Shown here in pieces: positions 1-7,838 of a DNA stretch of 39,707 nt. The translations under genes and the position numbers were made by a program. This DNA comes from Clostridia bacterium (GTDB taxonomy: Bacteria; Bacillota; Clostridia; Christensenellales; Aristaeellaceae), in NCBI GenBank assembly GCA_017534885.1, contig JAFXVR010000066.1:1-39707 (forward strand), written 5' to 3'. The first letter of the stretch is position 1. Every line of letters starts with the position of its first letter. The notes beneath the pieces were generated by a model. The model saw nothing but the letters and a program-made list of their open reading frames with translations. It was not told where the DNA came from and made no database searches.

Positions 1-95
1 ATCCGAGCATAGTATTTGTATCTAAGCCGTTTCTCGTTTTTGTCATGCGCCATGCGCGAAATCTTCATAGCGTTACAAGTGCTACACTCATCCAT
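1..95 (-). CDS. Small phage protein, partial (runs off the window)
   Basis: An open frame begins with ATG at base 95 and continues past the window edge; about 31 codons are visible. The start is supported by a GAGGTGAGCGGGA ribosome binding region lying inside the end of the upstream gene, and by an 8-base overlap with that gene, typical of this operon. The visible peptide begins MDECSTCNAMK and then becomes rich in Arg, Lys and Tyr. The CxxC pair might be half of a zinc site. No family is recognised. Confidence 0.5.
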   Translation of the reverse strand, partial: MDECSTCNAMKISRMAHDKNEKRLRYKYYAR

Positions 96-435
96 TCCCG
101 CTCACCTCCTCTGGCGGCTCCGGCAAAGTCATCCAGTGGGTGACATCGCGCAAAACTTCGTTTTCGCTTTCAGCCTCGTAGCCTGTATCGCTTGCCGTTG
201 CCTTATAGATATAACCGATTATCATCTCGAACCACTTCGTGCTATATGCGATGCACTCACCGTCCGGCAGCCTGTCCTTGACGCTGATCCAGCCAGGGAC
301 ATTTATGTCCTTAGCAACGGTCGGCGCATGATTGATTGCCTTCATCAGCTCTTTGCTCAGTTCCTCGCCATCCGGCATGGTCGCCCACAGTTTGCCCGCC
401 TCTTTCATCAGCGCGTCCGCATCAATCAGCCTCAA
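88..435 (-). CDS. DUF551-domain phage protein
   Basis: 115 residues. The C-terminal half has the hallmark of DUF551 proteins common in phages: a GWISVKDRLPDGE segment, and near the end VTHWMTLPEPPEE. The N-terminus RLIDADALMKEAGK is also typical of these accessory proteins. I chose a TTG start at 435 because it overlaps the TGA of the preceding gene (TTGA) and gives the usual N-terminus; the open frame extends further upstream, but that part is Gly/Arg-rich shadow of the neighbouring gene. The molecular function of DUF551 is unknown. Late position in the early operon suggests an accessory role. Confidence 0.7.
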   Translation of the reverse strand: MRLIDADALMKEAGKLWATMPDGEELSKELMKAINHAPTVAKDINVPGWISVKDRLPDGECIAYSTKWFEMIIGYIYKATASDTGYEAESENEVLRDVTHWMTLPEPPEEVSGNG

Positions 436-638
436 TCTCCGTCCCTCTCTTCTTCCGCCATCCGGTACAGCCATTCGCCCTCGTTGCCCGGCTGACGTTC
501 CTGCTCTTTCAGCCGCCGCCGGATGTCCTCTTCCCATTGCCGCTGGCGTTCCTCCCGTTCCAGCCTGTCCAGCCGCCTGTACCCCATGAGGATCGCCACC
601 CCCACCGCACAGGCCACCGCGCCGACCACCCAAATCAT
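432..638 (-). CDS. Small single-pass membrane protein
   Basis: 68 residues. Residues 2-18 form one hydrophobic segment (IWVVGAVACAVGVAILM), followed by a highly charged, probably coiled-coil tail rich in Arg and Glu, so the topology is likely N-out, C-in. The start at 638 is fixed by an AAAGGAGG site eight bases upstream. It overlaps the DUF551 gene by four bases. No family is recognised; phage early operons often carry such short membrane proteins of unknown use. Confidence 0.6.
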   Translation of the reverse strand: MIWVVGAVACAVGVAILMGYRRLDRLEREERQRQWEEDIRRRLKEQERQPGNEGEWLYRMAEEERDGD

Positions 639-702
639 GCCGTCATCCTCCTTTTGCAGCGCCGGATAGCCGCTCACTGGCGAGCCTTAATCCGGTCTGA
701 TC

Positions 703-1218
703 TCACCGCAATGCCACCTTCAGCACGTCCAGCGCTTCCAGCGCCATCTCCGCGCCGTCGTCCTCCAGCTTCAGGCGAACGACCGCCTCGATCACGCCCA
801 GCGCCATGAACGCCTCAGCCCGGTCAGCCACCGGCACGGCCTCAGCCGGTTCGTCCTCAGCCTCAGACGCTGACTTGCCCAAAGTGATCCCACGCTTCTT
901 CAGCCACACGTGCAGCGCGGAGTCAATCCGGCCGTAACTCCTGGCCACCTCCACCTTGCTTTCTCCGGCCTCAAGTCTGGCCATGATCTCATCCTCGTGC
1001 CCGTCAAAGGCACATTTCCCGGCCTTCTCTTCCGAGATCTCCATCTCAAGCCTCCTCTGACATTTATATGAGCAGCAGTCCCTGCTGCCCACACCGTAGC
1101 CCCATCTCTCGTATCGGCTGACGTTGACCACCTTGCCGCAAACCTCGCAGGTGATGCACCGCCCGCCTGCCATCGGCATCAGCTCGCACACCTTGGCGAG
1201 CCTGTAGAGCGCATCCAT
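703..1218 (-). CDS. Phage protein with Cys-rich zinc-binding segment
   Basis: 171 residues. The N-terminal part contains CEVCGKVV at about residue 24 and, some 20 residues on, RDCCSYKC, a likely zinc-binding knuckle. The middle (about residues 70-100) reads like a helix-turn-helix of the kind that tests for growth 'programs' of repeats (IMARLEAGESKVEVARSYG), hinting at DNA binding, and an acidic linker and helical C-terminus follow. The ATG at 1218 lies five bases after the Lar-like gene with GAGAGGGTGA as ribosome site; a GTG at 1227 overlapping the upstream stop is the alternative. Function unknown; a DNA-binding role is inference only. Confidence 0.55.
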   Translation of the reverse strand: MDALYRLAKVCELMPMAGGRCITCEVCGKVVNVSRYERWGYGVGSRDCCSYKCQRRLEMEISEEKAGKCAFDGHEDEIMARLEAGESKVEVARSYGRIDSALHVWLKKRGITLGKSASEAEDEPAEAVPVADRAEAFMALGVIEAVVRLKLEDDGAEMALEALDVLKVALR

Positions 1219-1223
1219 GCCGC

Positions 1224-1547
1224 TCACCCTCTCAAAGCAGTACGGTGTCCAACAGCAACCACAGGCCCTCCGATTTCCGGACCGTCGATGGTGATCACAG
1301 GCCGCCGGTTCCATGCCGCCGCGGCTTCTTCCGCTGTCGGGAAGTATCCGCTGGAGGCGCCGCAGCCGGCGCGCTGGAAGCTGCACACCACGCTCAGGTA
1401 GTGCCCGTCCTCACACTGGCGGAAATCCTCGCAGGCCCGCATCTCCTGGCAGTTGGCGAAGCACAGTGAGGTTTCTTTCCCGCAGAACGGGCAGGCGGCA
1501 AGCTCATATTGTCCGTCAGTCTCCGGGCCATGCGCTTTTACGAGCAT
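1224..1547 (-). CDS. Lar-like zinc-ribbon protein (restriction alleviation family)
   Basis: 107 residues. The family pattern is visible: CPFCGKE near residue 19, then two further cysteines (VVCSFQRAGCGA) and the conserved end AAAAWNRRP. Lar-family proteins of lambdoid phages modulate host type I restriction, but most Firmicute phage members are assigned by this zinc ribbon alone, so antirestriction activity here is inference. The start is supported by GAGGAGGAAGGAAG directly before ATG. It overlaps the MazG-like gene by 32 bases. Confidence 0.65.
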   Translation of the reverse strand: MLVKAHGPETDGQYELAACPFCGKETSLCFANCQEMRACEDFRQCEDGHYLSVVCSFQRAGCGASSGYFPTAEEAAAAWNRRPVITIDGPEIGGPVVAVGHRTALRG

Positions 1548-1839
1548 CTTCCTTCCTCCTCATGTCCCTCAGGCGTTCCATCCATCGGGCCAGTTTGTTT
1601 TGCTTGGTCCTGGCGATCTGTTCTTCATCCAGGCTGCTGATCTGATCCGCGCAGAGCAGCACGTCGGCCATTTCTTCGTTCAGGTTTTTCACGGCCATCT
1701 GATACCCGACCGGCGTCGGATTGCGGCCGTCCATCACCCGCCGCAGCTTTATGGCAGCCTGGCTCAGCTCCGCCGCTTCCTCCGCCAGCTGAAGCAGCAG
1801 CTCATCCTGCGGGAGAAGGCCCGTCACTGTCAGATCCAT
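1516..1839 (-). CDS. MazG-like nucleotide pyrophosphohydrolase
   Basis: 107 residues. The helices carry the metal-binding pattern of the all-alpha NTP pyrophosphatase superfamily: LAEEAAELSQAAIKL at about residues 18-32 and NEEMADVLLCADQI at about 55-68 (E-x-x-E and E-x-x-D). Such phage enzymes hydrolyse (d)NTPs to monophosphates, tuning nucleotide pools or alarmones during replication. The ATG at 1839 has a GGGAGGAAACGAG site; the longer open frame upstream lacks one and shadows the next gene. Which nucleotide is used cannot be told from sequence. Confidence 0.7.
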   Translation of the reverse strand: MDLTVTGLLPQDELLLQLAEEAAELSQAAIKLRRVMDGRNPTPVGYQMAVKNLNEEMADVLLCADQISSLDEEQIARTKQNKLARWMERLRDMRRKEDARKSAWPGD

Positions 1840-1852
1840 CTCGTTTCCTCCC

Positions 1853-2446
1853 TCACGCATATCCCTGTGTCTGGCCGTGCAGACGCCAGGCGGTTTCTCC
1901 CGGATAGTTGCCGGTTTCGTAGATTTCCCCTTGGATCGGGCCTTCGTACCAGACGGTAATGACCTTATCTTTTCCCAGCGCTTCCCGGATATCGCCCAGG
2001 GTGATGTACTCGTCAAACTCGCCGTATTCGCCCGGTTCGTCGTTCAGCTTCCACGGCAGATTGTCCATTTCGACCGGGGTTGCGCTGTTCAGGCCGTTAT
2101 GGATGAACACCCGGAACACGTCCTCGTCCCGCCAGAAGTATTTCCCATCCTCAATGATGCTGCCGATCCGGACGTACTCATGGAACATGGCGCTGGTGAC
2201 GGCGGGCTTTTCGTAATCCTTCCGGTGCTCTTCCCAGTGGCGCAGGCATTCTTCCCTGGTCAGGAAGTAGTTTTTCCCGATGCTGCTCCAGCTGGCGCCG
2301 CAGTGATAAGCGTCCAGGAATTTGTGGTCGTCCGCATACTCGATGCACACCGGCACCGCGTGCCACTGTGTTTCCTCTTCCCGATGCTTTTTGTGGCCGC
2401 GCATAGTCCAGACCACATCGCCGATCTTCAGGCTGTATTCGTTCAC
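1853..2446 (-). CDS. Phage protein of unknown function, 197 residues
   Basis: I chose the GTG at 2446 because it has AAAGGAGACAGAGC immediately upstream and yields a clean N-terminus (VNEYSLKIGDVVWTM); the open frame continues upstream but without a better site. The protein is aromatic-rich and acidic with no obvious membrane segment. Short stretches (LKIGDVVW, YFLTREECLRHWEEH) resemble a family of phage/Clostridium accessory proteins of unknown function. Thirteen bases separate it from the MazG-like gene. I do not recognise a catalytic motif. Confidence 0.55.
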   Translation of the reverse strand: MNEYSLKIGDVVWTMRGHKKHREEETQWHAVPVCIEYADDHKFLDAYHCGASWSSIGKNYFLTREECLRHWEEHRKDYEKPAVTSAMFHEYVRIGSIIEDGKYFWRDEDVFRVFIHNGLNSATPVEMDNLPWKLNDEPGEYGEFDEYITLGDIREALGKDKVITVWYEGPIQGEIYETGNYPGETAWRLHGQTQGYA

Positions 2447-2614
2447 GCTCTGTCTCCTTTCGTCAAAACGGGACGGACGGCAGCCCTGCTTTTGCGGAAT
2501 CATCCCATCTGCAGCTGGTATGACCCGAGCAGGACAGCATAGGCACATGGAGCGACCTGTCACGTCGTATAAAGCCTATCGCTCCCCTTTGGGGATGCCG
2601 CCGTCCCTGGAATG
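2447..2614 (-). other. Largest gap in the early operon
   Basis: About 170 bases between the RuvC-like gene and the next gene, unusually wide for this operon. It holds a possible hairpin (GGAGCGA at about 2552 with TCGCTCC about 23 bases later) and a TTGACA-like box close to 2615 in the leftward direction, but no convincing -10 box at the right distance. The open frame of the downstream gene continues into this gap without a ribosome site. It may be an internal regulatory spot. Confidence 0.25.
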
Positions 2615-3115
2615 TCAACGGTTGATGATCTCCTCCTGCTGTTTGTCCAGCCAGGTCACGCCCACGGCGTATGCCATCCAGGCGTCATTCGCGAAGCCAT
2701 AGAACCAGTCGGGATTCGCCTTCGTCCCTTTCCCGCGCTCTTTGTCATGATCGGCGAACCGGTCAATCAGGGCGGTTCGGATATTGGTGTCTTTCGCTTT
2801 CCGGCTGTGGCAGATCATCAGCTTTTCCTCTGTACGGAAGATGCGGTCCGTGTTGAATCCCCGCTGCCTGGCGGCTTCCATGAACCGTCCTATCCACACG
2901 CAGGTTTCAAACACCGTTTGACCCACAGCGTTTCCGTAGGATTCAACCATCTCGATCACCACACGCTCAACGCCGGAATAGTTTGGCGGCGTACTGATCG
3001 TCTGGAGCAGCAGATCGTTCGGCAACTTTCCGAACAGTGCGGGAACCGGTTTATATCCATCCAGCATGCAATAACCGCTTTCCGTGGTGCCGGGGTCAAT
3101 CGCCAGAACTTTCAT
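2615..3115 (-). CDS. RuvC-like Holliday junction resolvase
   Basis: 166 residues, the usual RuvC length. RNase H-fold features are visible: the N-terminal strand with the first catalytic aspartate (MKVLAIDPGTTESGY, Asp7), an acidic residue after strand 4 (VVIEMVESYG, Glu55), and the C-terminal helix with NDAWMAYAVG (Asp144). These match the metal-binding acids of RuvC-family nucleases, which cut branched DNA. In phages they resolve replication and recombination intermediates before packaging. The ATG overlaps the stop of the ParB-like gene by four bases (ATGA), implying translational coupling. Confidence 0.85.
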   Translation of the reverse strand: MKVLAIDPGTTESGYCMLDGYKPVPALFGKLPNDLLLQTISTPPNYSGVERVVIEMVESYGNAVGQTVFETCVWIGRFMEAARQRGFNTDRIFRTEEKLMICHSRKAKDTNIRTALIDRFADHDKERGKGTKANPDWFYGFANDAWMAYAVGVTWLDKQQEEIINR

Positions 3116-4569
3116 CGCTGTTTTTCCTCCTGATAGAATTCATGCGTCCCGTCTTTCCAGGCCTGCTCTTCCTCGCTGAGCACATAGCCGGCTTCGGTCA
3201 GGATCGTATATACGTCGTCCAGATCCTCGTCATGCTGATAAATGCCGTTGTACTGGTTGGCGTAGCCCTGCCGGTCGTCCGCTTTCAGGCCGCCGCAGAG
3301 CAGCCAGGCCAGGAAGGCGCGTCCCTTCGGAACGTTCCGGCGGGTCAGTTCGTCCAGCAGACTTTCATCCTTGTCCCGGCCTTCTTCCAGAGGGATGCCG
3401 GCCATCTTCCGGAACAGCGTGCCGCTCCAGCTGTGATATGTGCACTTGAACTCGCCGATGCTGTACTTGTTCACTCCGCCGAACACCCACTCCATCATCT
3501 TCGCCCTCAGATGGGCTTCCTGCATTCTGCTCGGGCTGTATCCGCTGACAAAGGTGATCCGGCGGTCCCGCATCCGGTCGTTCAGTTCCTTGGCGTCGTG
3601 CTGTTTCTTCTCCAGGGCGATCTCGGCGTCCGTCTTGACGCGCTTCTGCTTTTTCGCCGGCAGATAGAATTCGATATCGCCGTAACTGATGTAGTAACGG
3701 TAGTTGTCAGGATCCTTCGGATACTTGACCTTTGCGCCTTCCTCGATCTTGATGGTGAGACCAGGCACCCGCTCGTATTTATTGCTCCAGCGGTCGTTGG
3801 GGTTCTTCAGTTCCTTGGCGAAATTCCGGATTTCCTGAAGCAGGCGGCAGACGATTCTCTGCTGTTCCTGATCATGGAGCGCGTTCCGTATGCGCTGCCG
3901 GAGCCAGCTGGTATCCAGGCCGTGGCCGGAATCGGGCGTTCCCTTCAGCAGGTCCTTCTGCGTTTTCCTGTCCTCGATCTTGGCGATCTCCGCCAGGTCG
4001 ATCAGGTCATAGCCATAAGCCACGGCTTCCTTTGTTTCCTTGTCCGGCAGGGCGGCTACGGCCAGCCGGCGCTCGATGGTGGTTTTGCTGAAGCCGGTCC
4101 GCTCAGACACCTGGTCTTTGCTGAAGCCCAGGTCGATCATCATCTGGATGCCCTTGGCCTGCTCGTACAAGGTCAGGTCGCTGCGCTGCATGTTCTCCTG
4201 GAGCATGGTGGCGATCTGCTCCTCATGGCTCATTTCGGACACCACGCAGGGAAGCTCCGTCAGCCCGGCGGCCTTCGCCGCTTCCAGGCGCCGGTTGCCG
4301 ATCACCACCAGATACCGGTCGGGAATCCGCTTGCTGTCCATCAGCTGCCGGAGTTCCTCCGTCGGTTTCCGGCTGTACTGGTCGGAAAGATCGGACCATT
4401 CCTTCGGGCTCATATTGTGGGCCGGATCGAAAACGACCGTGAGATTCTGGAAAATACCGTTGGCCCGGATGCTTTCCGTCAGTTCCGTCAGATCACCCAG
4501 GTCAAGGCGTGGGTTTTCCGGATGGTGGACCAGCCGCTCAATGGGAATCATCTCGATGCCGTTCATCAT
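3112..4569 (-). CDS. ParB/Spo0J-type nuclease-domain protein
   Basis: 485 residues. The N-terminal 110 residues are a ParB N-terminal domain: IPIERLVHHPENPR, then NLTVV, then a VIGNRRLEAAKAAGL box, the equivalent of the GERR nucleotide-binding motif. A helix-turn-helix (QVSERTGFSKTTIERRL, about residues 153-169) follows. The long C-terminal half is specific to phage versions and not recognised. ParB-family proteins bind CTP and DNA; free-standing phage forms without ParA are thought to act in DNA binding or nicking. Start is supported by GGGAGGATC before ATG. No parA is nearby, so plasmid-style partition is unlikely. Confidence 0.8.
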   Translation of the reverse strand: MMNGIEMIPIERLVHHPENPRLDLGDLTELTESIRANGIFQNLTVVFDPAHNMSPKEWSDLSDQYSRKPTEELRQLMDSKRIPDRYLVVIGNRRLEAAKAAGLTELPCVVSEMSHEEQIATMLQENMQRSDLTLYEQAKGIQMMIDLGFSKDQVSERTGFSKTTIERRLAVAALPDKETKEAVAYGYDLIDLAEIAKIEDRKTQKDLLKGTPDSGHGLDTSWLRQRIRNALHDQEQQRIVCRLLQEIRNFAKELKNPNDRWSNKYERVPGLTIKIEEGAKVKYPKDPDNYRYYISYGDIEFYLPAKKQKRVKTDAEIALEKKQHDAKELNDRMRDRRITFVSGYSPSRMQEAHLRAKMMEWVFGGVNKYSIGEFKCTYHSWSGTLFRKMAGIPLEEGRDKDESLLDELTRRNVPKGRAFLAWLLCGGLKADDRQGYANQYNGIYQHDEDLDDVYTILTEAGYVLSEEEQAWKDGTHEFYQEEKQR

Positions 4570-4588
4570 GATCCTCCCGTCACACGTC

Positions 4589-4867
4589 CTAGACGATGAA
4601 GAACCCCGTGTTCCTTCCGCTGAAATCGATCAGCAGGCACACGTGCTTAGGATCGACGATCACCGGCATGACGTCTTCTGCATCTTCCGGCACCGGCGTC
4701 ATATCCGGATCGGTCAGCAGCTCCACATAGTCCGGGCTTTCCTTCCGGACGTCCAGCAGGTTCTCCTTGACGCTGTCGTCGGCGCTCATCAGCAGCACCT
4801 TACCGTCCGCCCAGTCGCGCACGGTGATCTTCTTGCCTTCATAGGTGATTTCTCTCGGGTCGCTCAT
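4589..4867 (-). CDS. Small acidic phage protein, unknown function
   Basis: 92 residues, acidic, no membrane segment. It begins MSDPREITYEGKKITVRDW and has a mostly beta-type pattern ending in KHVCLLIDFSGRNTGFFIV. Its ATG overlaps the TGA of the upstream zinc-ribbon gene by four bases, and the ParB-like gene starts 19 bases downstream, so it is a firm member of the operon. No family recognised. Confidence 0.55.
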   Translation of the reverse strand: MSDPREITYEGKKITVRDWADGKVLLMSADDSVKENLLDVRKESPDYVELLTDPDMTPVPEDAEDVMPVIVDPKHVCLLIDFSGRNTGFFIV

Positions 4868-5130
4868 GTCTTTTTCTCTCCGTTTCGTTTGAATTGCTTC
4901 CAGTTCGGGCAGGTCACCCAGTGGGGGATGTATCCGCGTTCGCCTTGCTCGGACCGCCGGCCGCGCTTCGTCTGGCCGTCCGGAAGGATAAAGGTCTCTG
5001 GGCCTTCACCCTCGGCGAAGGTAATCATGTGCGGGTCGCACGGCATATTCTTTCCCGCCGGCGTCCGTGTCCAGATGATCTGTTTCCCGCAGCCGCGGCA
5101 GAAGCCGAAGTTCTGGTCGTACACGCTCAT
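4864..5130 (-). CDS. Zinc-ribbon phage protein
   Basis: 88 residues. The N-terminal FCRGCGKQIIWTRT and later PCDPH and VTCPNWKQ provide paired Cys/His ligands, and the segment PAGKNMPCDP followed by PDGQTKRGRR is seen in small phage proteins that carry one treble-clef or zinc-ribbon knuckle. The start at 5130 is well supported by AAGGAGGGAGA directly before ATG. The gene begins inside the preceding small zinc-ribbon ORF in another frame (125-base overlap). Function unknown. Confidence 0.6.
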   Translation of the reverse strand: MSVYDQNFGFCRGCGKQIIWTRTPAGKNMPCDPHMITFAEGEGPETFILPDGQTKRGRRSEQGERGYIPHWVTCPNWKQFKRNGEKKT

Positions 5131-5260
5131 TCTCCCTCCTTGCCATGTTTTCTGTTCTTCGCTGTGTTGCCCATTCGCAGGCGGGACACTCAAGCATCCC
5201 CGTCGGCACCGCGCCGCCGCATACTCTGCACACAGGAAAATCATGTTTCCGGTCCGTCAT
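5006..5260 (-). CDS. Small zinc-ribbon ORF overlapping its neighbour
   Basis: 84 residues if read to its stop. The start at 5260 overlaps the DnaB stop by four bases (ATGA), the normal coupling in this operon. The first 45 residues look like a real protein: FPVCRVCGGAVPTG then LECPACEW, a two-knuckle zinc ribbon. The rest is simply the next gene read in another frame, so either the two genes truly overlap by 125 bases or a frameshift removed an earlier stop. The N-terminal part is likely genuine; the exact end is uncertain. Confidence 0.45.
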   Translation of the reverse strand: MTDRKHDFPVCRVCGGAVPTGMLECPACEWATQRRTENMARRENERVRPELRLLPRLRETDHLDTDAGGKEYAVRPAHDYLRRG

Positions 5261-6639
5261 GCGTTCCTCACGATCGGCAGGAACCGCATATGATCGCCGT
5301 CGAAGGCGACAGTCATACGCCCCCGCTTGCCCTGCCTGTTTTTGTCGATGATCAGCCGCATCATGGTGTAGCCCTGCTTGTCCAGGTTTTCCCACACCTC
5401 GCGCTCCGCCTCGTCCCGCATTTCGTCCTTGCCTGGGTTGTGCAGGAGGATGAAGACGTTCGCGTCCTGCTCGATGGCGCCGCTCTCGCGGGCCTCGCTC
5501 ATGGTCGGCTCCCGTTTGACCTTCTTTCCGTCCACCCGTTCATTGACGGAGGAACGGTTCAGCTGCGTCAGCACCAGGATCGGAATCTTCAGCTCAGCCG
5601 CCAGCTTCCTCAGGCCCCGGCTGATCTCGCTGATCTGCTCCTGCCGGCTCTGCTTTTTGGCGTAGGTAGCCTCCATCAGCTGCAGGTAGTCGATAGCGAT
5701 CATGTCCAGCCCGCCGTTCTCATAGAGCTGGTAGGCGCACCGCCGTACCTTTTCCACCGTCGTCGCCTCCAGGCTGTACCACAGCGGCAGCTTCGCAACG
5801 GGAGACACGGCCCCGGTCAGCTTCATCCATCCGTCCTCGTCAATGTTGCCGGATGTGATCATGTTCAGCGGTACGCTGGCTTTGTCCGCCAGCACGCGCT
5901 CGGTGATCTGCACCTCGTTCATTTCCAGGCTCACCAGCAGCACCCGCTTTCCCTGCATGGCGGCATTCACGCAGAAGGTGAGCGCCAGAATGCTTTTGCC
6001 GACGGACGGCCGGGCGCCGATGGCCACGTACTCGCCGCCGCGCAGGCCGCCGAGCTTGTTGTCCAGGGTGGCGATCCCGCTGAGGATCTTCTTGCTCGGC
6101 TCGCCCGGCTTCTGCTGATCTTCGCCGAGCTGGGTGTATGTGTTGATGCAGGCGTCCCACATGGAGATCACCTGGGAAACGTCCCCGAGCCGCAGGTCTT
6201 TCACGGTCCTGGACGCCCAGTCGCGGATGTCCTCCGGAGAGTCGGCGGAGTTGGTCTTTTCCATCAGCTCCTTGCCGATTCGGTACAGGGCCCGGCGCAT
6301 GGCGCATTCGCGGATGATCTTCAGGTAATTCTGCGCCTGGCTGGTCAGGAAACCTTTCTGTATGCACTCCATCAGGTAAGCGTCGCCGCCGGCCTCGTCG
6401 AGCTGCTTGTGCTTGACCAGCCAGTCGTCCAGCGTGACAAGGTCCACCGTTGTGCCGGCCTGCTCCATGTCCCGGAGCGCGGCCTGGATCACCTTGTTCC
6501 GCTGGTCGTAGAAATCATCCGCGCTGGTTTCCGTCACCAGCTTCATGTGCTTCGGTTCGCTGATCGCGATGCCGATCAGGCACTGTTCCGCTTCAAGGTT
6601 GTAGTAAATGCTGGCGGATTCTTCAAACAATCCGATCAT
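5257..6639 (-). CDS. dnaB: Replicative DNA helicase, DnaB family
   Basis: 460 residues, usual length. The N-terminal DnaB domain (about residues 10-110) starts with NLEAEQCLIGIAI; the RecA-like domain has Walker A GARPSVGKS (208-216), Walker B ending in IAIDYLQLM, and an arginine-rich C-terminal segment (KNRQGKRGRMTVAFDG). It is the hexameric 5'-3' helicase that opens the phage replication fork. It overlaps the upstream replication protein gene by ATGA, which fits a helicase/loader pair. Sequence identifies the family firmly; that it is the phage's own helicase follows from its operon. Confidence 0.95.
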   Translation of the reverse strand: MIGLFEESASIYYNLEAEQCLIGIAISEPKHMKLVTETSADDFYDQRNKVIQAALRDMEQAGTTVDLVTLDDWLVKHKQLDEAGGDAYLMECIQKGFLTSQAQNYLKIIRECAMRRALYRIGKELMEKTNSADSPEDIRDWASRTVKDLRLGDVSQVISMWDACINTYTQLGEDQQKPGEPSKKILSGIATLDNKLGGLRGGEYVAIGARPSVGKSILALTFCVNAAMQGKRVLLVSLEMNEVQITERVLADKASVPLNMITSGNIDEDGWMKLTGAVSPVAKLPLWYSLEATTVEKVRRCAYQLYENGGLDMIAIDYLQLMEATYAKKQSRQEQISEISRGLRKLAAELKIPILVLTQLNRSSVNERVDGKKVKREPTMSEARESGAIEQDANVFILLHNPGKDEMRDEAEREVWENLDKQGYTMMRLIIDKNRQGKRGRMTVAFDGDHMRFLPIVRNA

Positions 6640-7325
6640 TCGTCCCAGTCCTCCAGCCCCCGGCTGGCGAGCGTCGATCCGACGGGTTCAGCCTTGGGCG
6701 GTTCGTCCTCCCAGCGGCGCTGGTTGAGCCATGTGGCCGGGTGAGGAATATACTGCCCTCCTTCACGCTGCCACTGCGCCGTCTTTTTGGCGGCCTCCAC
6801 CGCCTTGATCATGGTGTCCGTCAGCGCGTCGTCCGGTTTGTACTTGGCGAAGCTGTCTTCCGCTTTGCCTTTCCCGACCTTCCGGGGGTAAACCGCCCAG
6901 AACCGGTCAAACCGTTTCTTCATCGGTTCTGACAGTTTGCTGGCGCGGGGTTTCGGCGGTGCCTTTTTCGTCGGCGCCTGTTCCTTTGGTCTGTCGTCTG
7001 TTTCGGCGGTGTCGGAGGCGGCGGCCCGATCGTTTGTCTGATACCAGTCCCAGTTTGTCAGTCTGACAAAGAGCTTTCCGTCTTCACGTCTGAAGAATCG
7101 GACCAATCCTGCAGAGGACAATCTGTGGAGGATATCTTTGATCTGAGAGTCGCGCACGTCCTTGAGCGGATACAGCGTTTTTGACAGCGCCTTCGGATCA
7201 GCGCCGATATATCCCCGGTCGTCCACGGAAACCATCAGCCGGTAGAAAAACGTTTCCTCAAACGCGCTCAATTGGTCTATGCTTTCACTGGTCCGGATGC
7301 TTTCACGCAAAATCCGGTCCGGCAT
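6636..7325 (-). CDS. Phage replication protein (initiator / helicase-loader type)
   Basis: 229 residues. The N-terminal 100 residues resemble a winged-helix replication protein (LSAFEETFFYRLMVSVDDRG, then IKDILHRLSSAGLVRFF). After a Pro/Lys/Ala-rich linker comes the module seen in many phage replication proteins: KRFDRFWAVYPRKVGKGKAE, then GGQYIPHPATWLNQRRWED. Position directly before dnaB suggests it binds origin DNA and recruits the helicase. The start has AAGGTGAT seven bases upstream. Whether it is an initiator, a loader or both is not decided by sequence. Confidence 0.75.
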   Translation of the reverse strand: MPDRILRESIRTSESIDQLSAFEETFFYRLMVSVDDRGYIGADPKALSKTLYPLKDVRDSQIKDILHRLSSAGLVRFFRREDGKLFVRLTNWDWYQTNDRAAASDTAETDDRPKEQAPTKKAPPKPRASKLSEPMKKRFDRFWAVYPRKVGKGKAEDSFAKYKPDDALTDTMIKAVEAAKKTAQWQREGGQYIPHPATWLNQRRWEDEPPKAEPVGSTLASRGLEDWDE

Positions 7326-7352
7326 CGTATCACCTTCTTTCAGAGCCGCCGA

Positions 7353-7838
7353 TCAGAACGGGAGTTCCTCATCGTCCACCTGCACAAAGCCGCTCTGCGT
7401 GTCAATCTGCTGCTGCTGATACTGCGGCTGGGGCGCGGCCTGCGGATAAGCGGCGGGCGGCGCAGGATCCTGACAGGCAGAAGCGGCGCTCTGCTGTCCT
7501 CCGTCCTGCCTGGGCGAGAGGAATTCCACGTCGTCCGCCGTGACCTCCAACGAAGCCCGGGTCACGCCGTCGGTGCCGGTGTAGGTCCGGCAGCTCACCG
7601 CGCCGGTGACCGCCGCCTTGCGTCCCTTGGCCAGGTACTTCTGGCAGGTCTCCCCGAGGCCCCGCCACGCGGTCACCCGGAAGAAATCCGCTTCCGGCTG
7701 GCCGTTGCTGTTGGTGCGTCCGTTCCGCCGGTTGACGGCTACGGTGAAGTCGCATACGCTCACATATCCGTCACGCCCCTGCACCTGCCTCAGCTTCGGG
7801 TCACTGGTCAGGTTGCCGATGATAACCAGCTTATTCAT
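7353..7838 (-). CDS. ssb: Single-stranded DNA-binding protein
   Basis: 161 residues. An OB-fold of about 110 residues begins MNKLVIIGNLTSDPKLR and contains FTVAVNRR and the typical FFRVTAWRGLGETC. A flexible Gln/Pro/Ala-rich tail leads to the acidic tip VDDEELPF, the partner-binding end of bacterial SSBs. It coats single strands during phage replication and recruits recombination proteins. I chose ATG at 7838 because it restores the canonical N-terminus and overlaps the upstream gene's end by eight bases (ATGAATAA). Confidence 0.95.
   Translation of the reverse strand: MNKLVIIGNLTSDPKLRQVQGRDGYVSVCDFTVAVNRRNGRTNSNGQPEADFFRVTAWRGLGETCQKYLAKGRKAAVTGAVSCRTYTGTDGVTRASLEVTADDVEFLSPRQDGGQQSAASACQDPAPPAAYPQAAPQPQYQQQQIDTQSGFVQVDDEELPF

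Noticed and set aside
3112..4569. Plasmid partition system around the ParB-like gene
   Set aside because: No parA or parS-like repeats nearby; the gene is embedded in a phage replication operon.
4894..6744. 616-codon plus-strand frame opposite dnaB
   Set aside because: DnaB on the minus strand is unmistakable; the plus frame is a shadow.
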